A stretch of 64,000 bases of DNA from an uncultured Lachnospiraceae bacterium. GTDB lineage: Bacteria; Bacillota; Clostridia; Lachnospirales; Lachnospiraceae. Where the stretch lies: the NCBI GenBank assembly GCA_902779505.1, contig CACZBZ010000001.1, positions 124,001-188,000 on the forward strand, given 5' to 3'. The position numbers and the translations under genes are program-made. The notes beneath the pieces were generated by a model. That model was not told the origin of the DNA and did no database searches. It worked only from the letters and a program-made list of their open reading frames with translations. Shown piece by piece: positions 26,321 through 34,976 of this stretch; position 1 is the stretch's first letter, and the number at the start of each line of letters is the position of its first letter.

Positions 26321-27373
26321 CTATTCTTCTCTGAGTTTTACAGCCTTTGCGGCACGGCGCTTATGTTCGTCTTTCATGGCTGCGTAATGCTTTCGGGTTG
26401 TATTCACATCTTTATGTCCCAACACATCTGCCACGAGATAAATATCACCGGTTTCATTGTAGAGATTGGTACCGAAGGTACTTCTCAGTTTATGTGGAGT
26501 AATCTTTTTAACATTGGTTACAAGACCGGAATATTTTTTTACAAGCTTTTCAACACTTCTTACGGATATACGCTTATTCTGCAGAGACAGGAAAAAGGCG
26601 TCTTCATGACCTTCAAAAGGAATTATAAGTTTTCGTTCGTCCAGATAGCTTAAAAGAGCTTTTTCAACTTCCTCACCGAAATATACTACATCCTCGTAAC
26701 CGCCTTTTCTTCTTACTTTAAGACGTGTATTGGGGAAGTCAATATCATTGATATTTAAACCGACGCATTCCGATACTCTTATTCCGGTTCCCAGCAGAAG
26801 AGTAAGTATGGCCATGTCTCTTACAACAGTCTTGCTGTGATAATCCATCTGTTTCTTTGTAAGATTGGTTCCGGCCTCCACCTGGTCAAGAAGGGTTGCA
26901 ACTTCATCTGGCTCAAGCCTTATGATTTCTTTTTCGTGAATTTTGGGCATTGGAACCAAGGCGGGAGCATTGGTCTCAATGAGTTCGTTTCTGAAATAGA
27001 AATTAAAGAAGCTGCGTAAAGAGGCCAATTTTCTGGATTTACCTCTTTCGTCATTCATTACTTCTTCACCGTCACGTTTATATAAAGACAGATATTCCAG
27101 GTATTCCTCAACGTCCTCGCGGCTTACCTTATCAAGAATAGACATGGGCAATTCCGACATCTCAAACTTCTGACAATATGAATTGTTTTTCATAAGAAAT
27201 TCAAAGAAAAGTCTGAGATCGTAAGCATAAGCAATCTTTGTACGCGAAGAAATGGTATCATTCATGCCTCTGAAGTACATCTTACAGAAAGATGGAAGAG
27301 AAGCCAGCAGTTCTCGTAACTTCTCAACATTTTTCTTTTGTAATTGATCGTGATAATTGCTGTTATCGTTCAT
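26321..27373 (-). CDS. Tyrosine recombinase (XerC/XerD family)
   Basis: Tyrosine recombinases cut and rejoin DNA through a phosphotyrosine link; Xer members resolve chromosome dimers at dif. The 350-residue protein has an N-terminal SAM-like core-binding domain and a catalytic domain with every active-site residue: R199 in GTGIRVSE, K223 in RRKGGYED, H294 and R297 in TPHKLRST, H320 in LGHKD, and Y330 in RKHYAAM. The start at 27373 has AAGGAG ten bases upstream, inside the end of the previous gene. No attachment sites, integrase-linked cargo or excisionase are seen, so a housekeeping Xer role is likelier than a mobile element. Xer and integrase cannot be fully separated by sequence alone. Confidence 0.9.
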   Translation of the reverse strand: MNDNSNYHDQLQKKNVEKLRELLASLPSFCKMYFRGMNDTISSRTKIAYAYDLRLFFEFLMKNNSYCQKFEMSELPMSILDKVSREDVEEYLEYLSLYKRDGEEVMNDERGKSRKLASLRSFFNFYFRNELIETNAPALVPMPKIHEKEIIRLEPDEVATLLDQVEAGTNLTKKQMDYHSKTVVRDMAILTLLLGTGIRVSECVGLNINDIDFPNTRLKVRRKGGYEDVVYFGEEVEKALLSYLDERKLIIPFEGHEDAFFLSLQNKRISVRSVEKLVKKYSGLVTNVKKITPHKLRSTFGTNLYNETGDIYLVADVLGHKDVNTTRKHYAAMKDEHKRRAAKAVKLREE

Positions 27374-28107
27374 TAATAATGAGCTCCTTCGCCATTTTTC
27401 CAACCCGGTATATCGGAATTGGCAATGGCGGAAAACATTCTGTTTTTAACTCTTGGGTTTTCTTTCATCATTTCCTTAAGAATATTGTGAGCATATTCTC
27501 GTTTTGTATGTCCGTCAACGGGACAGGGACTCTTCATAACCGGAAGCTTGTATTTTTTACTGAAGCTGATAATGTCCGCTTCGTGAGTATATATAAGTGG
27601 CCTGATTATTGTAATACCGGCTCTGTCCAGATGTGTAACGGGAGCAAAAGTGTGGAAATGTCCTTCATACATCAGGGATAAAAGCATAGTTTCAACCACA
27701 TCATCTTTGTGATGAGCGTAGGCAATTTTATTAACCCCCTTTTCATTTAAGAAATCGTTAATCGTTCCCTTGCGCATTTTTGCACAAAGCGAACAGGGAT
27801 TGGATTCTTTTCTTTCATCAAAAACAATTTTTGCAATTTCGGTCTTTTCAATATGATATTCAACATTCAGCTCTTTGCAGAGATCCTTTATGGCACTGAA
27901 ATCGGCATTTTCCCATCCCAGGTCCACTGTAATGGCACAAATATCGAATTTAACGGGATAGAAGTCTCTGATGCCCGCAAGAGCATAGAGAAGAGTAAGG
28001 CTGTCCTTACCTCCGGAGATTCCGATGGCAATTTTGTCGCCTTCTTCTATCATATTGTAATCATTTAAAGCTCTTCGTACGTAAGAGTAGAGTTTTTGTA
28101 ATTTCAT
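27373..28107 (-). CDS. TtcA family tRNA 2-thiocytidine biosynthesis protein
   Basis: TtcA-type enzymes are PP-loop ATPases that thiolate tRNA cytidine 32, usually with an iron-sulfur cluster. The 244-residue product has the PP-loop IGISGGKDSLTLLYAL, the cysteine pair in NPCSLCAKMRKG, the motif AYAHHKDDVVETMLLSL, and a third cysteine near the C-terminus in MKSPCPVDGHTKRE. An ATG five codons earlier (28122) is also possible; I chose the one where TtcA similarity begins. The gene overlaps the recombinase start and diverges from the permease gene. Confidence 0.88.
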   Translation of the reverse strand: MKLQKLYSYVRRALNDYNMIEEGDKIAIGISGGKDSLTLLYALAGIRDFYPVKFDICAITVDLGWENADFSAIKDLCKELNVEYHIEKTEIAKIVFDERKESNPCSLCAKMRKGTINDFLNEKGVNKIAYAHHKDDVVETMLLSLMYEGHFHTFAPVTHLDRAGITIIRPLIYTHEADIISFSKKYKLPVMKSPCPVDGHTKREYAHNILKEMMKENPRVKNRMFSAIANSDIPGWKNGEGAHY

Positions 28108-28171
28108 AGGACCTCGAGTCATTTGATACTCAATAATTATAACACAATAGGGTCATAATTAATCGTGACTA

Positions 28172-28180
28172 TGCTATAAT
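28172..28180 (+). promoter_or_regulatory. Extended -10 promoter for the AI-2E family permease
   Basis: TGCTATAAT at 28172-28180 gives the extended -10 TG-N-TATAAT. No good -35 is present 17 bases upstream. It lies about 30 bases before the start codon. Confidence 0.5.
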
Positions 28181-28210
28181 GAATGTATGTTGTCCTAAGG
28201 AGGCTATAAT

Positions 28211-29608
28211 ATGAAAAAACTTAAAAAAAGTAAGTATTTTAAGCTTGGTCTTACAGCATTTATTGTTGTTGCCCTCGGAATCGGCTTTAAATATTTAATA
28301 TATAACGGCACTAATTTTGCTTCTAATGTAAGCAGCATCATTAAAGTCTTTATGCCTCTTATTGACGGTCTTGTTATCGCATATCTGCTGACACCCGTCA
28401 TGGATTTCTTTGAGAAAAAATGCTTTATCAAATATTACATTAAAAAAGGTAAGGTTATAACACAAAAAGACAGAAAGAGATTCAGGGTATATTCCATAAT
28501 AATCACTCTGATTATTGTTGCCGGACTTTTATACGGATTATTTGGCAGTGTAATACCTCAGTTATATTACAGTATAGAGAATCTTGTTGTCAGATTTCCG
28601 GTATATTATGATAATTTCGTTAACTGGACAAATGATTTGTTGTCAAAGACAAACATCGTTGCCGAGAAGAATGTTGATGAACTCTTTATTAAATATTCTA
28701 AGCATATTGAAGAATTCACCCAGACAACGGTGCTTCCTTCCTTTAAATCCCTCGCGGCAAACCTTTACACGGGGGTATTCAGCTTTATAAATGCCATGCT
28801 GGATCTGATAATCGGACTAATCGTGTCCATCTATCTTATGGCCGGCAAGGAGAAATTTATCGGACAGGCTAAAAAGATAATTTATTCAGTAATGGATAAA
28901 GAGAAGGCCAATAATCTTATGGTGGATCTGAGATTTGTACATAAGACCTTCGGAGGCTTTCTTGTAGGTAAGATTATTGATTCGCTGATAATAGGAATAT
29001 TATGTTTCATTGTTTTAAGCTTCTTAAAGATGCCTTATTCCGTACTTATCAGCGTTATCGTAGGTGTAACCAATATTATTCCTTTCTTCGGACCCTTGTT
29101 TGGAGCTATCCCCAGTGCCTTCCTTATATTATTGGTGGATCCTAAAAAATGTATAGTATTCCTCATATTCATCATGATATTACAGCAGATTGACGGTAAT
29201 ATAATCGGTCCCGCTATACTTGGCAATTCAATAGGAGTATCAAGTTTCTGGATTATTGTGGCTATTACTGTATTCGGAGGATTCTTCAATGTAATCGGAA
29301 TGATCATAGGAGTTCCTTTATTTGCCGTAATCTATGCTTTTGTAAGACGAAATGTAAATAAACGGCTTAAAAAGAAGAACCTGACTATTATGACTGCGGA
29401 TTATACGACGTTAGATTATATAAATGATGATAATGAATTAGTGATGCTCGGTGCAAAGGCTGCCAAGGGAAGCAGATATATTGAACTGAATCCCAATGAA
29501 TTCGGCAAGGGGGAAGAAGAGGACGGAAATAAAATCTTATCTGCCATAAAGAAGTTTTTTATAACTGTTGCAGAATTCGTTAAAAAGATCTTTGGCAAAA
29601 AAGCCTAA
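28211..29608 (+). CDS. AI-2E family transporter (PerM/YdiK-like membrane protein)
   Basis: Members of this family are multi-pass membrane proteins; characterised ones export AI-2 or act in ion exchange, and most have no known substrate. The 465-residue product has about eight hydrophobic segments, a long soluble loop around residues 120-190 typical of the family, and the conserved VGVTNIIPFFGPLFGAIPSA and the late GGFFNVIGMIIGVPLFA. The C-terminal 90 residues are soluble and charged. An AAGGAGG site precedes the ATG. It is monocistronic, bordered by a divergent gene and by the gene-free stretch downstream. Confidence 0.88.
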   Translation: MKKLKKSKYFKLGLTAFIVVALGIGFKYLIYNGTNFASNVSSIIKVFMPLIDGLVIAYLLTPVMDFFEKKCFIKYYIKKGKVITQKDRKRFRVYSIIITLIIVAGLLYGLFGSVIPQLYYSIENLVVRFPVYYDNFVNWTNDLLSKTNIVAEKNVDELFIKYSKHIEEFTQTTVLPSFKSLAANLYTGVFSFINAMLDLIIGLIVSIYLMAGKEKFIGQAKKIIYSVMDKEKANNLMVDLRFVHKTFGGFLVGKIIDSLIIGILCFIVLSFLKMPYSVLISVIVGVTNIIPFFGPLFGAIPSAFLILLVDPKKCIVFLIFIMILQQIDGNIIGPAILGNSIGVSSFWIIVAITVFGGFFNVIGMIIGVPLFAVIYAFVRRNVNKRLKKKNLTIMTADYTTLDYINDDNELVMLGAKAAKGSRYIELNPNEFGKGEEEDGNKILSAIKKFFITVAEFVKKIFGKKA

Positions 29609-29684
29609 TTACTTTTATTCATGCTTATTGATAAAGAATCTGATTAAATCGGAGTGTATATCTGATTTTGGTTAAAAAACGGAT

Positions 29685-29706
29685 AATTGATAAAATTTTA
29701 TCAATT
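29685..29706. repeat. 22-bp perfect palindrome
   Basis: The two 11-base halves AATTGATAAAA and TTTTATCAATT are exact reverse complements with no loop. No T-run follows in the usual terminator position, so a protein-binding operator is as likely as an RNA hairpin. Confidence 0.7.
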
Positions 29707-29812
29707 AGAAAAATCGCAATTTATATATATCATATTCATATGAAAAACATACTTTTGACGATATAAAAGCCCTAATATGTCTATAGAGGCGAAAATTATA
29801 ATATGTACTTAC

Positions 29813-29865
29813 CCCGGAGCCTTATACAGCGTGATCGTCTGTAATAATTTGCTCCGGGATTTTTA
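29813..29865 (+). terminator. Two-tier GC-rich hairpin with T-tract (terminator or small RNA)
   Basis: The outer stem CCCGGAGC/GCTCCGGG (29813-29820 with 29851-29858) encloses an inner stem TTATACAG/CTGTAATAA around a nine-base loop, followed by ATTTTTAT. TATAAT at 29797-29802 lies a few bases upstream, so a short transcript of about 55 bases is conceivable, though the matching -35 is poor. It may instead be a distant terminator for the permease gene. Confidence 0.6.
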
Positions 29866-29947
29866 TATTCGAAATCCAATCATAAATGGCTTTCATATAT
29901 TGTTGTCAGACCTCGGCATCAAATAAGAAGCGTATGCGAATATTTAC

Positions 29948-30005
29948 AATCGATTATCAGAAAGAGCTGACCTATATATATACGTTGGCAGGTCTGATAA
30001 TCGAT
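29948..30005. repeat. 13-bp inverted repeat with 31-base loop
   Basis: ATCGATTATCAGA (29949-29961) pairs perfectly with TCTGATAATCGAT (29993-30005). Inside the loop CTGACC and GGCAG can form a further imperfect stem. Confidence 0.7.
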
Positions 30006-30019
30006 GGGCCTGATTGAAG

Positions 30020-30083
30020 ATTATCACTTTATGGATTATTGGATGCAGAATGTTGACGTAAGATTGCATATGTAAGTGATAAT
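30020..30083. repeat. 10-bp inverted repeat with 44-base loop
   Basis: ATTATCACTT (30020-30029) pairs exactly with AAGTGATAAT (30074-30083). The loop holds ATGCA and TGCAT that can pair with each other. Confidence 0.6.
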
Positions 30084-30136
30084 AAAACAAATAAAAGAAA
30101 CAGATACAGATACTCATATATATAATGACATAAAAG

Positions 30137-30165
30137 AAGGAGCTGACTATATTTAGCAGCTCCTT
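30137..30165. terminator. 9-bp hairpin with short A/T flanks
   Basis: AAGGAGCTG (30137-30145) pairs with CAGCTCCTT (30157-30165). Following bases are TAAAAA, and preceding bases on the other strand are T-rich, so it could act as a weak terminator in either direction. Confidence 0.5.
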
Positions 30166-30210
30166 TAAAAATGCCCATGTTTGGTACTTTTTAAGCCTTT
30201 TGAATATCCA

Positions 30211-30246
30211 TAACTATTCGTTAAAGTTGTCTTTTGCGAATAGTTA
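30211..30246. repeat. 10-bp inverted repeat with 16-base loop
   Basis: TAACTATTCG (30211-30220) is the exact complement of CGAATAGTTA (30237-30246), with AT-rich flanks extending the stem weakly. Confidence 0.6.
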
Positions 30247-30343
30247 TATATATATTTCAGAAGTAAATTAATCAGATTATAATCACGATACTACTACTTC
30301 GACGGGATCAAAAAACTGTGAGACCCCAAGATAAAAAGTGTTC

Positions 30344-30879
30344 TTATTTACTCATCACAACATCGGCGATGATATCAACGCATTTATGAATACCGAACTT
30401 TGACGTATCAAGACAGAGATCATAATTCTTGGCATCACCGAACTTGGTGTTGGTGTAATAGTCACAGTATTTAGCACGTCTCTTATCAACGGTATTGATA
30501 AGGTCTATCATTTTCTGATGTCGCAAAGGAAAATATGTAATGAATTATCATATTCCTTAAGGATTGTATTGGCGTTACGTCCTACAATTATACAATTGCC
30601 TTTCTCACCGAATTTCTTGATAACCTGGGTTTGAGCAGCAAAAAGCTTCTCATTGAGAGGCTTGTTATAGAAATCAAAGAGACTCTGAGCAAAACCGAAA
30701 TTGAAAGGCACGTTCTCATCCATTTTTACCGCACTTTCAACACTCACCTGCGCCTCGTTAGCGGCTCTTAATATGATTGCTTTATCCAGATACTCCATAC
30801 AGAGTCTGTCTTCCAGATAATGGCCTATTGTACCGCCTCCGGCACCGTATTGTCTGCTTATTGTGATAACCTTATACAT
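30344..30879 (-). pseudogene. Cytidylate-kinase-like gene broken by an internal deletion
   Basis: The 5' part (30879 to about 30508) encodes the family start MYKVITISRQYGAGGG with a P-loop-like turn, then CIIVGRNANTIL and LHIF, and soon reaches a stop. The 3' part (about 30526 to 30344) encodes HQKMIDLINTVDKRRAKYCD and YDLCLDTSKFGIHKCVDII in another frame. Compared with the intact paralogue at 55009-55629, about 18 residues between the two parts are missing, and the deletion length is not a multiple of three. Neither piece would make a working kinase. Otherwise little decay is seen, suggesting recent loss, or a sequencing or assembly error at about 30510-30525. Confidence 0.8.
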
Positions 30880-30901
30880 ATTAACCCTCCGAAAGTGTTT
30901 T

Positions 30902-31642
30902 TTATAATACCTTATTAAGGAAATCTATGGTTCTCTTCTCTTTTGGATTATTGATTATCTCATCGGGAGTACCCTGCTCAACGATAAGGCCTCCGTCCAT
31001 GAAGATTATTCTGTCCGCAACTTCTCTGGCGAATCCAATCTCATGTGTTACTACTATCATTGTCATACCGCCCTTGGCCAGTTCTTTCATAACATCCAGA
31101 ACTTCTCCTACCATTTCCGGATCCAGAGCGGATGTGGGCTCATCAAAAAGAATCAAATCAGGTTCCATAGCAAGGGCTCTTGCTATTGCCACACGCTGCT
31201 TCTGTCCACCGGATAACTGTGAAGGATAAGCATTTGCCTTATCTTCCAGACCCACACGTCTTAAAAGAGCTATGGCTTTCTCGTGAGCCTCTTCTTTTGT
31301 CATCTTCTTAAGTTCTACAGGAGCAAGGGTAATATTCTCAATAACTGTTTTATTGGAAAAGAGATTAAAGTGCTGGAATACCATTCCTATCTCTTCTCTT
31401 GCTTTGTTGATATCGGTCTTCTTGTCGGTGATAACAAATTCTCCCACTTTGATATGACCTGCGGTTGCTATCTCCAGCTGATTGATACAACGTAAGAAAG
31501 TCGATTTACCGCTTCCCGAAGGACCTAATAGTACTACTACTTCTCCTTCGTTTACATCAAGATTGATGTCTTTAAGTACCTCTAAAGAACCAAAGCTCTT
31601 CTTGAGATTTTTAACATGTACGATTCGTTTTCTATCTTCCAA
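30902..31642 (-). CDS. Polar amino acid ABC transporter ATP-binding protein (GlnQ family)
   Basis: The ATPase of an amino-acid importer. The 246-residue product has Walker [11 protein letters not shown], the Q-loop in [13 protein letters not shown], signature [10 protein letters not shown], Walker [15 protein letters not shown] and the His switch [10 protein letters not shown]. Translation probably starts at TTG 31642, which lies eight bases after AAAGGAG; the gene overlaps the permease gene by 11 bases. The exact substrate (for example glutamine, arginine or cystine) cannot be told from the sequence. Confidence 0.94.
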   Translation of the reverse strand: MEDRKRIVHVKNLKKSFGSLEVLKDINLDVNEGEVVVLLGPSGSGKSTFLRCINQLEIATAGHIKVGEFVITDKKTDINKAREEIGMVFQHFNLFSNKTVIENITLAPVELKKMTKEEAHEKAIALLRRVGLEDKANAYPSQLSGGQKQRVAIARALAMEPDLILFDEPTSALDPEMVGEVLDVMKELAKGGMTMIVVTHEIGFAREVADRIIFMDGGLIVEQGTPDEIINNPKEKRTIDFLNKVL

Positions 31643-32300
31643 CGTTCAATCTCCTTTCTATTTTTTTAGCCACTTTAGAAAGTGAGATAATTACGATCAT
31701 ATATACGATACCGATTATTGCCCATGTCTCTAAAGATTTGAAGGTATTACCGCTTATGTTTTTACCCATATTGGTAAGTTCCGGGAAACCTATAACGGAC
31801 AAAATCGATGTATCCTTTAAAGTAATGATAAACTGGTTTATTATGGAAGGAATCATGGTCTTGATGGCCTGAGGAAGAACAACAAGTCTCATACTTTTAC
31901 CGTAAGTGAGACCAAGTGATCTTGCGGCTTCCATCTGTCCCTTGTCCACGCTCTGAATACCGGCTCTTATAATCTCGGCCATATAAGCACCACAGTTCAT
32001 TGATAGTGCTGCCGTACCGGCCTGGAGAGCTGTAAGACGAAAATCAACGGCTCCCAATGCCTTCATTCCCGCGGGAAGACCGAAATAAATGAAATATGCA
32101 AGTACAATAAGAGGAACACCTCTTACCGCATCAACATATACAGTTCCGATAAAATTGCTGACTCTGTTGCGGCTTACATTAAGCAAGGCAAAAATAAGGC
32201 CGATGACCATCGCGAAACAGAGAGATAACAAACATAAAAGCAATGTCTGCCCCAATGACTGCAAAATCATCAGACCATAATCCTGAATAATCTTTATCAT
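31632..32300 (-). CDS. Polar amino acid ABC transporter permease (HisM/GlnP family)
   Basis: The inner-membrane channel of the importer. The 222-residue product has about five membrane segments and the family signature around [20 protein letters not shown], followed by the EAA loop [19 protein letters not shown] that contacts the ATPase. Only one permease gene is present, so a homodimer is likely. It lies downstream of the binding-protein gene, separated by a terminator, which would give more binding protein than permease. Confidence 0.93.
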   Translation of the reverse strand: MIKIIQDYGLMILQSLGQTLLLCLLSLCFAMVIGLIFALLNVSRNRVSNFIGTVYVDAVRGVPLIVLAYFIYFGLPAGMKALGAVDFRLTALQAGTAALSMNCGAYMAEIIRAGIQSVDKGQMEAARSLGLTYGKSMRLVVLPQAIKTMIPSIINQFIITLKDTSILSVIGFPELTNMGKNISGNTFKSLETWAIIGIVYMIVIISLSKVAKKIERRLNVGR

Positions 32301-32391
32301 ACTTCCTCTTCTCCTAAAAAATAATACGCTTTATTATAACATAATTTCACAGTGTTAGCACGGACTTGTGGGCAACGGATAATTGTTAAAA

Positions 32392-32425
32392 ACAAAAAAG
32401 GCTCCGATCTGTGATCAGAGCCTTT
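32392..32425 (-). terminator. Terminator after the amino-acid-binding protein gene
   Basis: On the - strand AAAGGCTC pairs with GGAGCCTTTT around a loop that can itself fold (GATCACAGATC), followed by TTGTTTTT. It lies between the binding-protein and permease genes, so it may be only partly effective. Confidence 0.8.
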
Positions 32426-32442
32426 ACTGACATTAAAAATGA

Positions 32443-33222
32443 TTATTTAAGATACTTGTCAAGGATCTCCTGGTACTTTCCGTTCTCCTTAAGGTTCTTA
32501 AGACCTGCGTTGAACATATCAAGAAGTTCCTGATCTGCTTCATCCATGATAGCCATTCCGTAAGGAGCACCTTCTGATTCCATTCCTTCGGGAATCTTAA
32601 GAGCAAGGCCACCTTCCTTGATTGAGCAAGCCATGATAGGTGTATCCTCTACACATGCTGCTGAGTTACCAAGGATAACATCCTGGTACATTGTAGGAGA
32701 ATCTTCAAATACAGTGATTGTAAATCCGTATTCATCCTGTAATGACTCTGCAAAGTCCTTACCTGCTGTACCGTTCTTAACTGCAACGTTCTTGCCTGCA
32801 AGATCTGCAAATGAAGCGATATCGCTGTCTGCAGCAACTACGAATGTCTGTGTTGCATCATAGTATCCGTCTGAGAAGATCCAACCTGAATCAATTCTCT
32901 CCTGCTTTATTGTTGCTCCTGCGATGATGGCGTCAGCCTGTCCTGCCTGAACAGCAGCTACTGCTGCGTCCCATCCGAGAGACTGAAGCTCGTACTGGAA
33001 TCCCTGATCCTCTGCTATTGCTGCAAGAAGGTCAACATCGATACCAACGAACTCGTTCTTATCATTAGTATACTCAAAAGGCTTAAATACTGTATCTGTT
33101 GATACAATCCATACCTTTTCGCTTGCGTCTGCTGATGTATCGGCAGCTTCCTTGCTTCCGCAGCCTACAAGCATTGTAGCCATTACAGCTACTGTCATTA
33201 ATACTGCAACTAACTTTTTCAT
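32443..33222 (-). CDS. Amino acid ABC transporter substrate-binding lipoprotein
   Basis: A type II periplasmic-binding-fold lipoprotein that delivers substrate to the permease. The 259-residue product has a lipoprotein signal peptide with lipobox LVGC (MKKLVAVLMTVAVMATMLVG then C), a linker, and the SBP_bac_3 fold: FKPFEYTNDKNEFVGIDVDL, DAIIAGATIKQERID and NLKENGKYQEILDKYL. An AGGAGGGAA site precedes the ATG, and a near-consensus promoter lies upstream. The ligand is unknown but is a polar amino acid by family. Confidence 0.94.
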   Translation of the reverse strand: MKKLVAVLMTVAVMATMLVGCGSKEAADTSADASEKVWIVSTDTVFKPFEYTNDKNEFVGIDVDLLAAIAEDQGFQYELQSLGWDAAVAAVQAGQADAIIAGATIKQERIDSGWIFSDGYYDATQTFVVAADSDIASFADLAGKNVAVKNGTAGKDFAESLQDEYGFTITVFEDSPTMYQDVILGNSAACVEDTPIMACSIKEGGLALKIPEGMESEGAPYGMAIMDEADQELLDMFNAGLKNLKENGKYQEILDKYLK

Positions 33223-33267
33223 AATATTCCCTCCTTATATAAATAAGTTAAATAAATAATTTAGTTT

Positions 33268-33296
33268 ATATTAATTTATAGACAATTATTTGTCAA
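33268..33296 (-). promoter_or_regulatory. Sigma-A promoter for the amino-acid-binding protein
   Basis: On the - strand TTGACA (33296-33291), 17-base spacer, TAATAT (33273-33268), about 45 bases before the start. The -35 lies in the last codons of the upstream RNase G gene. Confidence 0.75.
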
Positions 33297-34269
33297 TTAA
33301 GACTTCTCTTAAAGGAGCAGATTTTTTCTTTCTTGTCATCTCTGCGATAAATAATGGAGTGATATCTACAAGACTGAGTCCGGCCTCATCTCCTTGTATA
33401 GTTTCCTTAATGTATTCGCTGATTTCCTCAATATTATCGGGATCATTGATAAGATCGATCAGTATTATTCCCGACAGGTTTCTGAGTCTTATCTGCCTGT
33501 ATGCTTCATTAACGGCCTCTTTATTAATATTAAGTATTGTATTGTCAGCCTTAAGATTAATGGACTTAGCCGAATTAACATCTATTATATTCATGGCTTC
33601 GGTGTATTCCAATACAATATTGGCACCGCTTTTCAGCCAGACTATTTTGTTACGCAGTTCATCCATTATGCTTTCAACTTTATAGAGTTTGTCCATGGGA
33701 TAATCGTCGTTATAAAACTTAAGTACCGATCTTTTGGCTTCCTTATGTTTATAGAGGTAAGCATCAATCTCCTCATATAAAGAGCTGTCATCTGTTGTTA
33801 TAAGTTCAGCTCTGTCAGCTGTTTTATCTAAAAATGACAGATACTCCGGTTGTCCTGACCTTAATACGGAAAAGGCTTTACGGGTTTCTGCAATTTTAAT
33901 CACATCTTCTTTTTCCTGTTTGCTAAGCCCAAGCTTTGCGGTACACACGGGATCCTTGGACTTAACTGCCACTTTTGAAATCCGTACAATAACTTCGTCT
34001 CCCTGATGTAAACTGCCGTCGGCTTTACGATTACAGATATGAAGGTCTTTCAGACCCTTAAGATCAAAATAAGCCTGTTTACGCGGGCTTATCTCAATAA
34101 AAGCGGCGTCAATGTTCTTAACGATATTCTTGACTCTGCCCAGATAGATATTGTCTATATGCAGTTCTTCGTCTTTAAAAAGCTTCAGTTCGCTGACAAT
34201 ACTCTTTTCAAAATACATACATAATATGCAATTTTTATATCTGCTTATTACTATGTTATTTTCTATCAA
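33286..34269 (-). CDS. Short RNase E/G family ribonuclease lacking the zinc-link
   Basis: RNase E/G enzymes cut single-stranded RNA in decay and rRNA processing. The 327-residue product has an S1-type start (IDNIYLGRVKNIVKNIDAAF) and both catalytic aspartates: D230 in IIDVNSAK and D272 in GIILIDLIND. It ends ITPLFIAEMTRKKKSAPLRE, so the CPxC zinc-link and tetramerisation region of E. coli RNase G or E are absent. Short forms such as this occur next to TIGR03936 and TIGR03960 genes, as here, in clostridia. It overlaps the DUF2344 gene by four bases and ends the eight-gene run. Confidence 0.88.
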   Translation of the reverse strand: MIENNIVISRYKNCILCMYFEKSIVSELKLFKDEELHIDNIYLGRVKNIVKNIDAAFIEISPRKQAYFDLKGLKDLHICNRKADGSLHQGDEVIVRISKVAVKSKDPVCTAKLGLSKQEKEDVIKIAETRKAFSVLRSGQPEYLSFLDKTADRAELITTDDSSLYEEIDAYLYKHKEAKRSVLKFYNDDYPMDKLYKVESIMDELRNKIVWLKSGANIVLEYTEAMNIIDVNSAKSINLKADNTILNINKEAVNEAYRQIRLRNLSGIILIDLINDPDNIEEISEYIKETIQGDEAGLSLVDITPLFIAEMTRKKKSAPLREVLIDK

Positions 34270-34967
34270 AACATCTCTCCCACCTGATCCATAGGAACAA
34301 GTTTCATATTGTTTTCATCCCCTATATTGGTATAGGTATCAACTCTTATAACCTGATAATCCAGAGGATTGAATTCAAGGCCTGCCATATCAAAAAAAGC
34401 TTTCAATATCTGTGTGGATTTGATATTACCGCTGCTGCTTGCGTCCACAAGACAGTTAAGTTCTTTTTCATCCATGCTGAATTCATATATATGAGGCTTA
34501 AGATCCACTTCCAAAGTGTTTTTCTTGGTCTCTTTCATGACAATGATGGATTCCATACTGTCAAAAGCGGCCGCAATATCAAGAACTTCTTTGGGGAATT
34601 CCTTGCCTTCCTTGGGATGGACTTTGTAGCGTGCGGCGGCTACGGATGCCATTGCATTGTCGGTTCCGTCGGGAAGCATTACAGCATTAAGTATCCTCAT
34701 TCCGGGAACCATAACGGAATTGAGATCTTCAATGAATTTATCTCTTCCTTCATGGCTGTTAATTTCAATATCCATGTATTCTCCGCTGCTGATTATGCCC
34801 ACACCTAAGGGGGCTGCAAAACTCATAATCTGATGAGGGGAAAAACCCTTGGAATAAGCAATATCAATGCCGGATTTACGTATGCACTTTTGAAAATATC
34901 TTAAAATGTCAAGATGACCGATATATACCATCAGGCCGTCCTTGGCGAATTTAACTCTTACCTTCAT
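34266..34967 (-). CDS. TIGR03936/DUF2344 radical-SAM-linked protein
   Basis: A 233-residue protein found almost always beside a TIGR03960 B12-binding radical SAM gene, sometimes fused to it. It opens with VRVKFAKDGLMVYIGHLDIL and continues KCIRKSGIDIAYSKGFSPHQ and AAPLGVGIISSGEYMDIEI, the characteristic conserved blocks. There is no metal-binding cysteine cluster. It probably serves as substrate- or RNA-binding partner of the radical SAM enzyme directly upstream (10-base gap). The reaction is unknown. Confidence 0.9.
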   Translation of the reverse strand: MKVRVKFAKDGLMVYIGHLDILRYFQKCIRKSGIDIAYSKGFSPHQIMSFAAPLGVGIISSGEYMDIEINSHEGRDKFIEDLNSVMVPGMRILNAVMLPDGTDNAMASVAAARYKVHPKEGKEFPKEVLDIAAAFDSMESIIVMKETKKNTLEVDLKPHIYEFSMDEKELNCLVDASSSGNIKSTQILKAFFDMAGLEFNPLDYQVIRVDTYTNIGDENNMKLVPMDQVGEMF

Positions 34968-34976
34968 CTATTTACC

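Larger units (their letters stand above)
29609..30343. other. 735-bp gene-free stretch dense in inverted repeats
   Basis: No plausible coding frame, tRNA or known riboswitch was recognised. The stretch is AT-rich and contains at least six separate inverted repeats, listed individually below, plus dense stops in all frames. It lies between the AI-2E permease gene and a broken cytidylate-kinase-like gene, and is the only gap above 300 bases in the window. Confidence 0.8.

Noticed and set aside
26321..27373. Integrase of a mobile element
   Set aside because: No att sites, excisionase, transposition genes or composition shift are visible; the surrounding genes are housekeeping, so Xer is likelier.
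29609..30343. Tandem CRISPR-like array
   Set aside because: The repeats are inverted and all different; there are no equal direct repeats with spacers.
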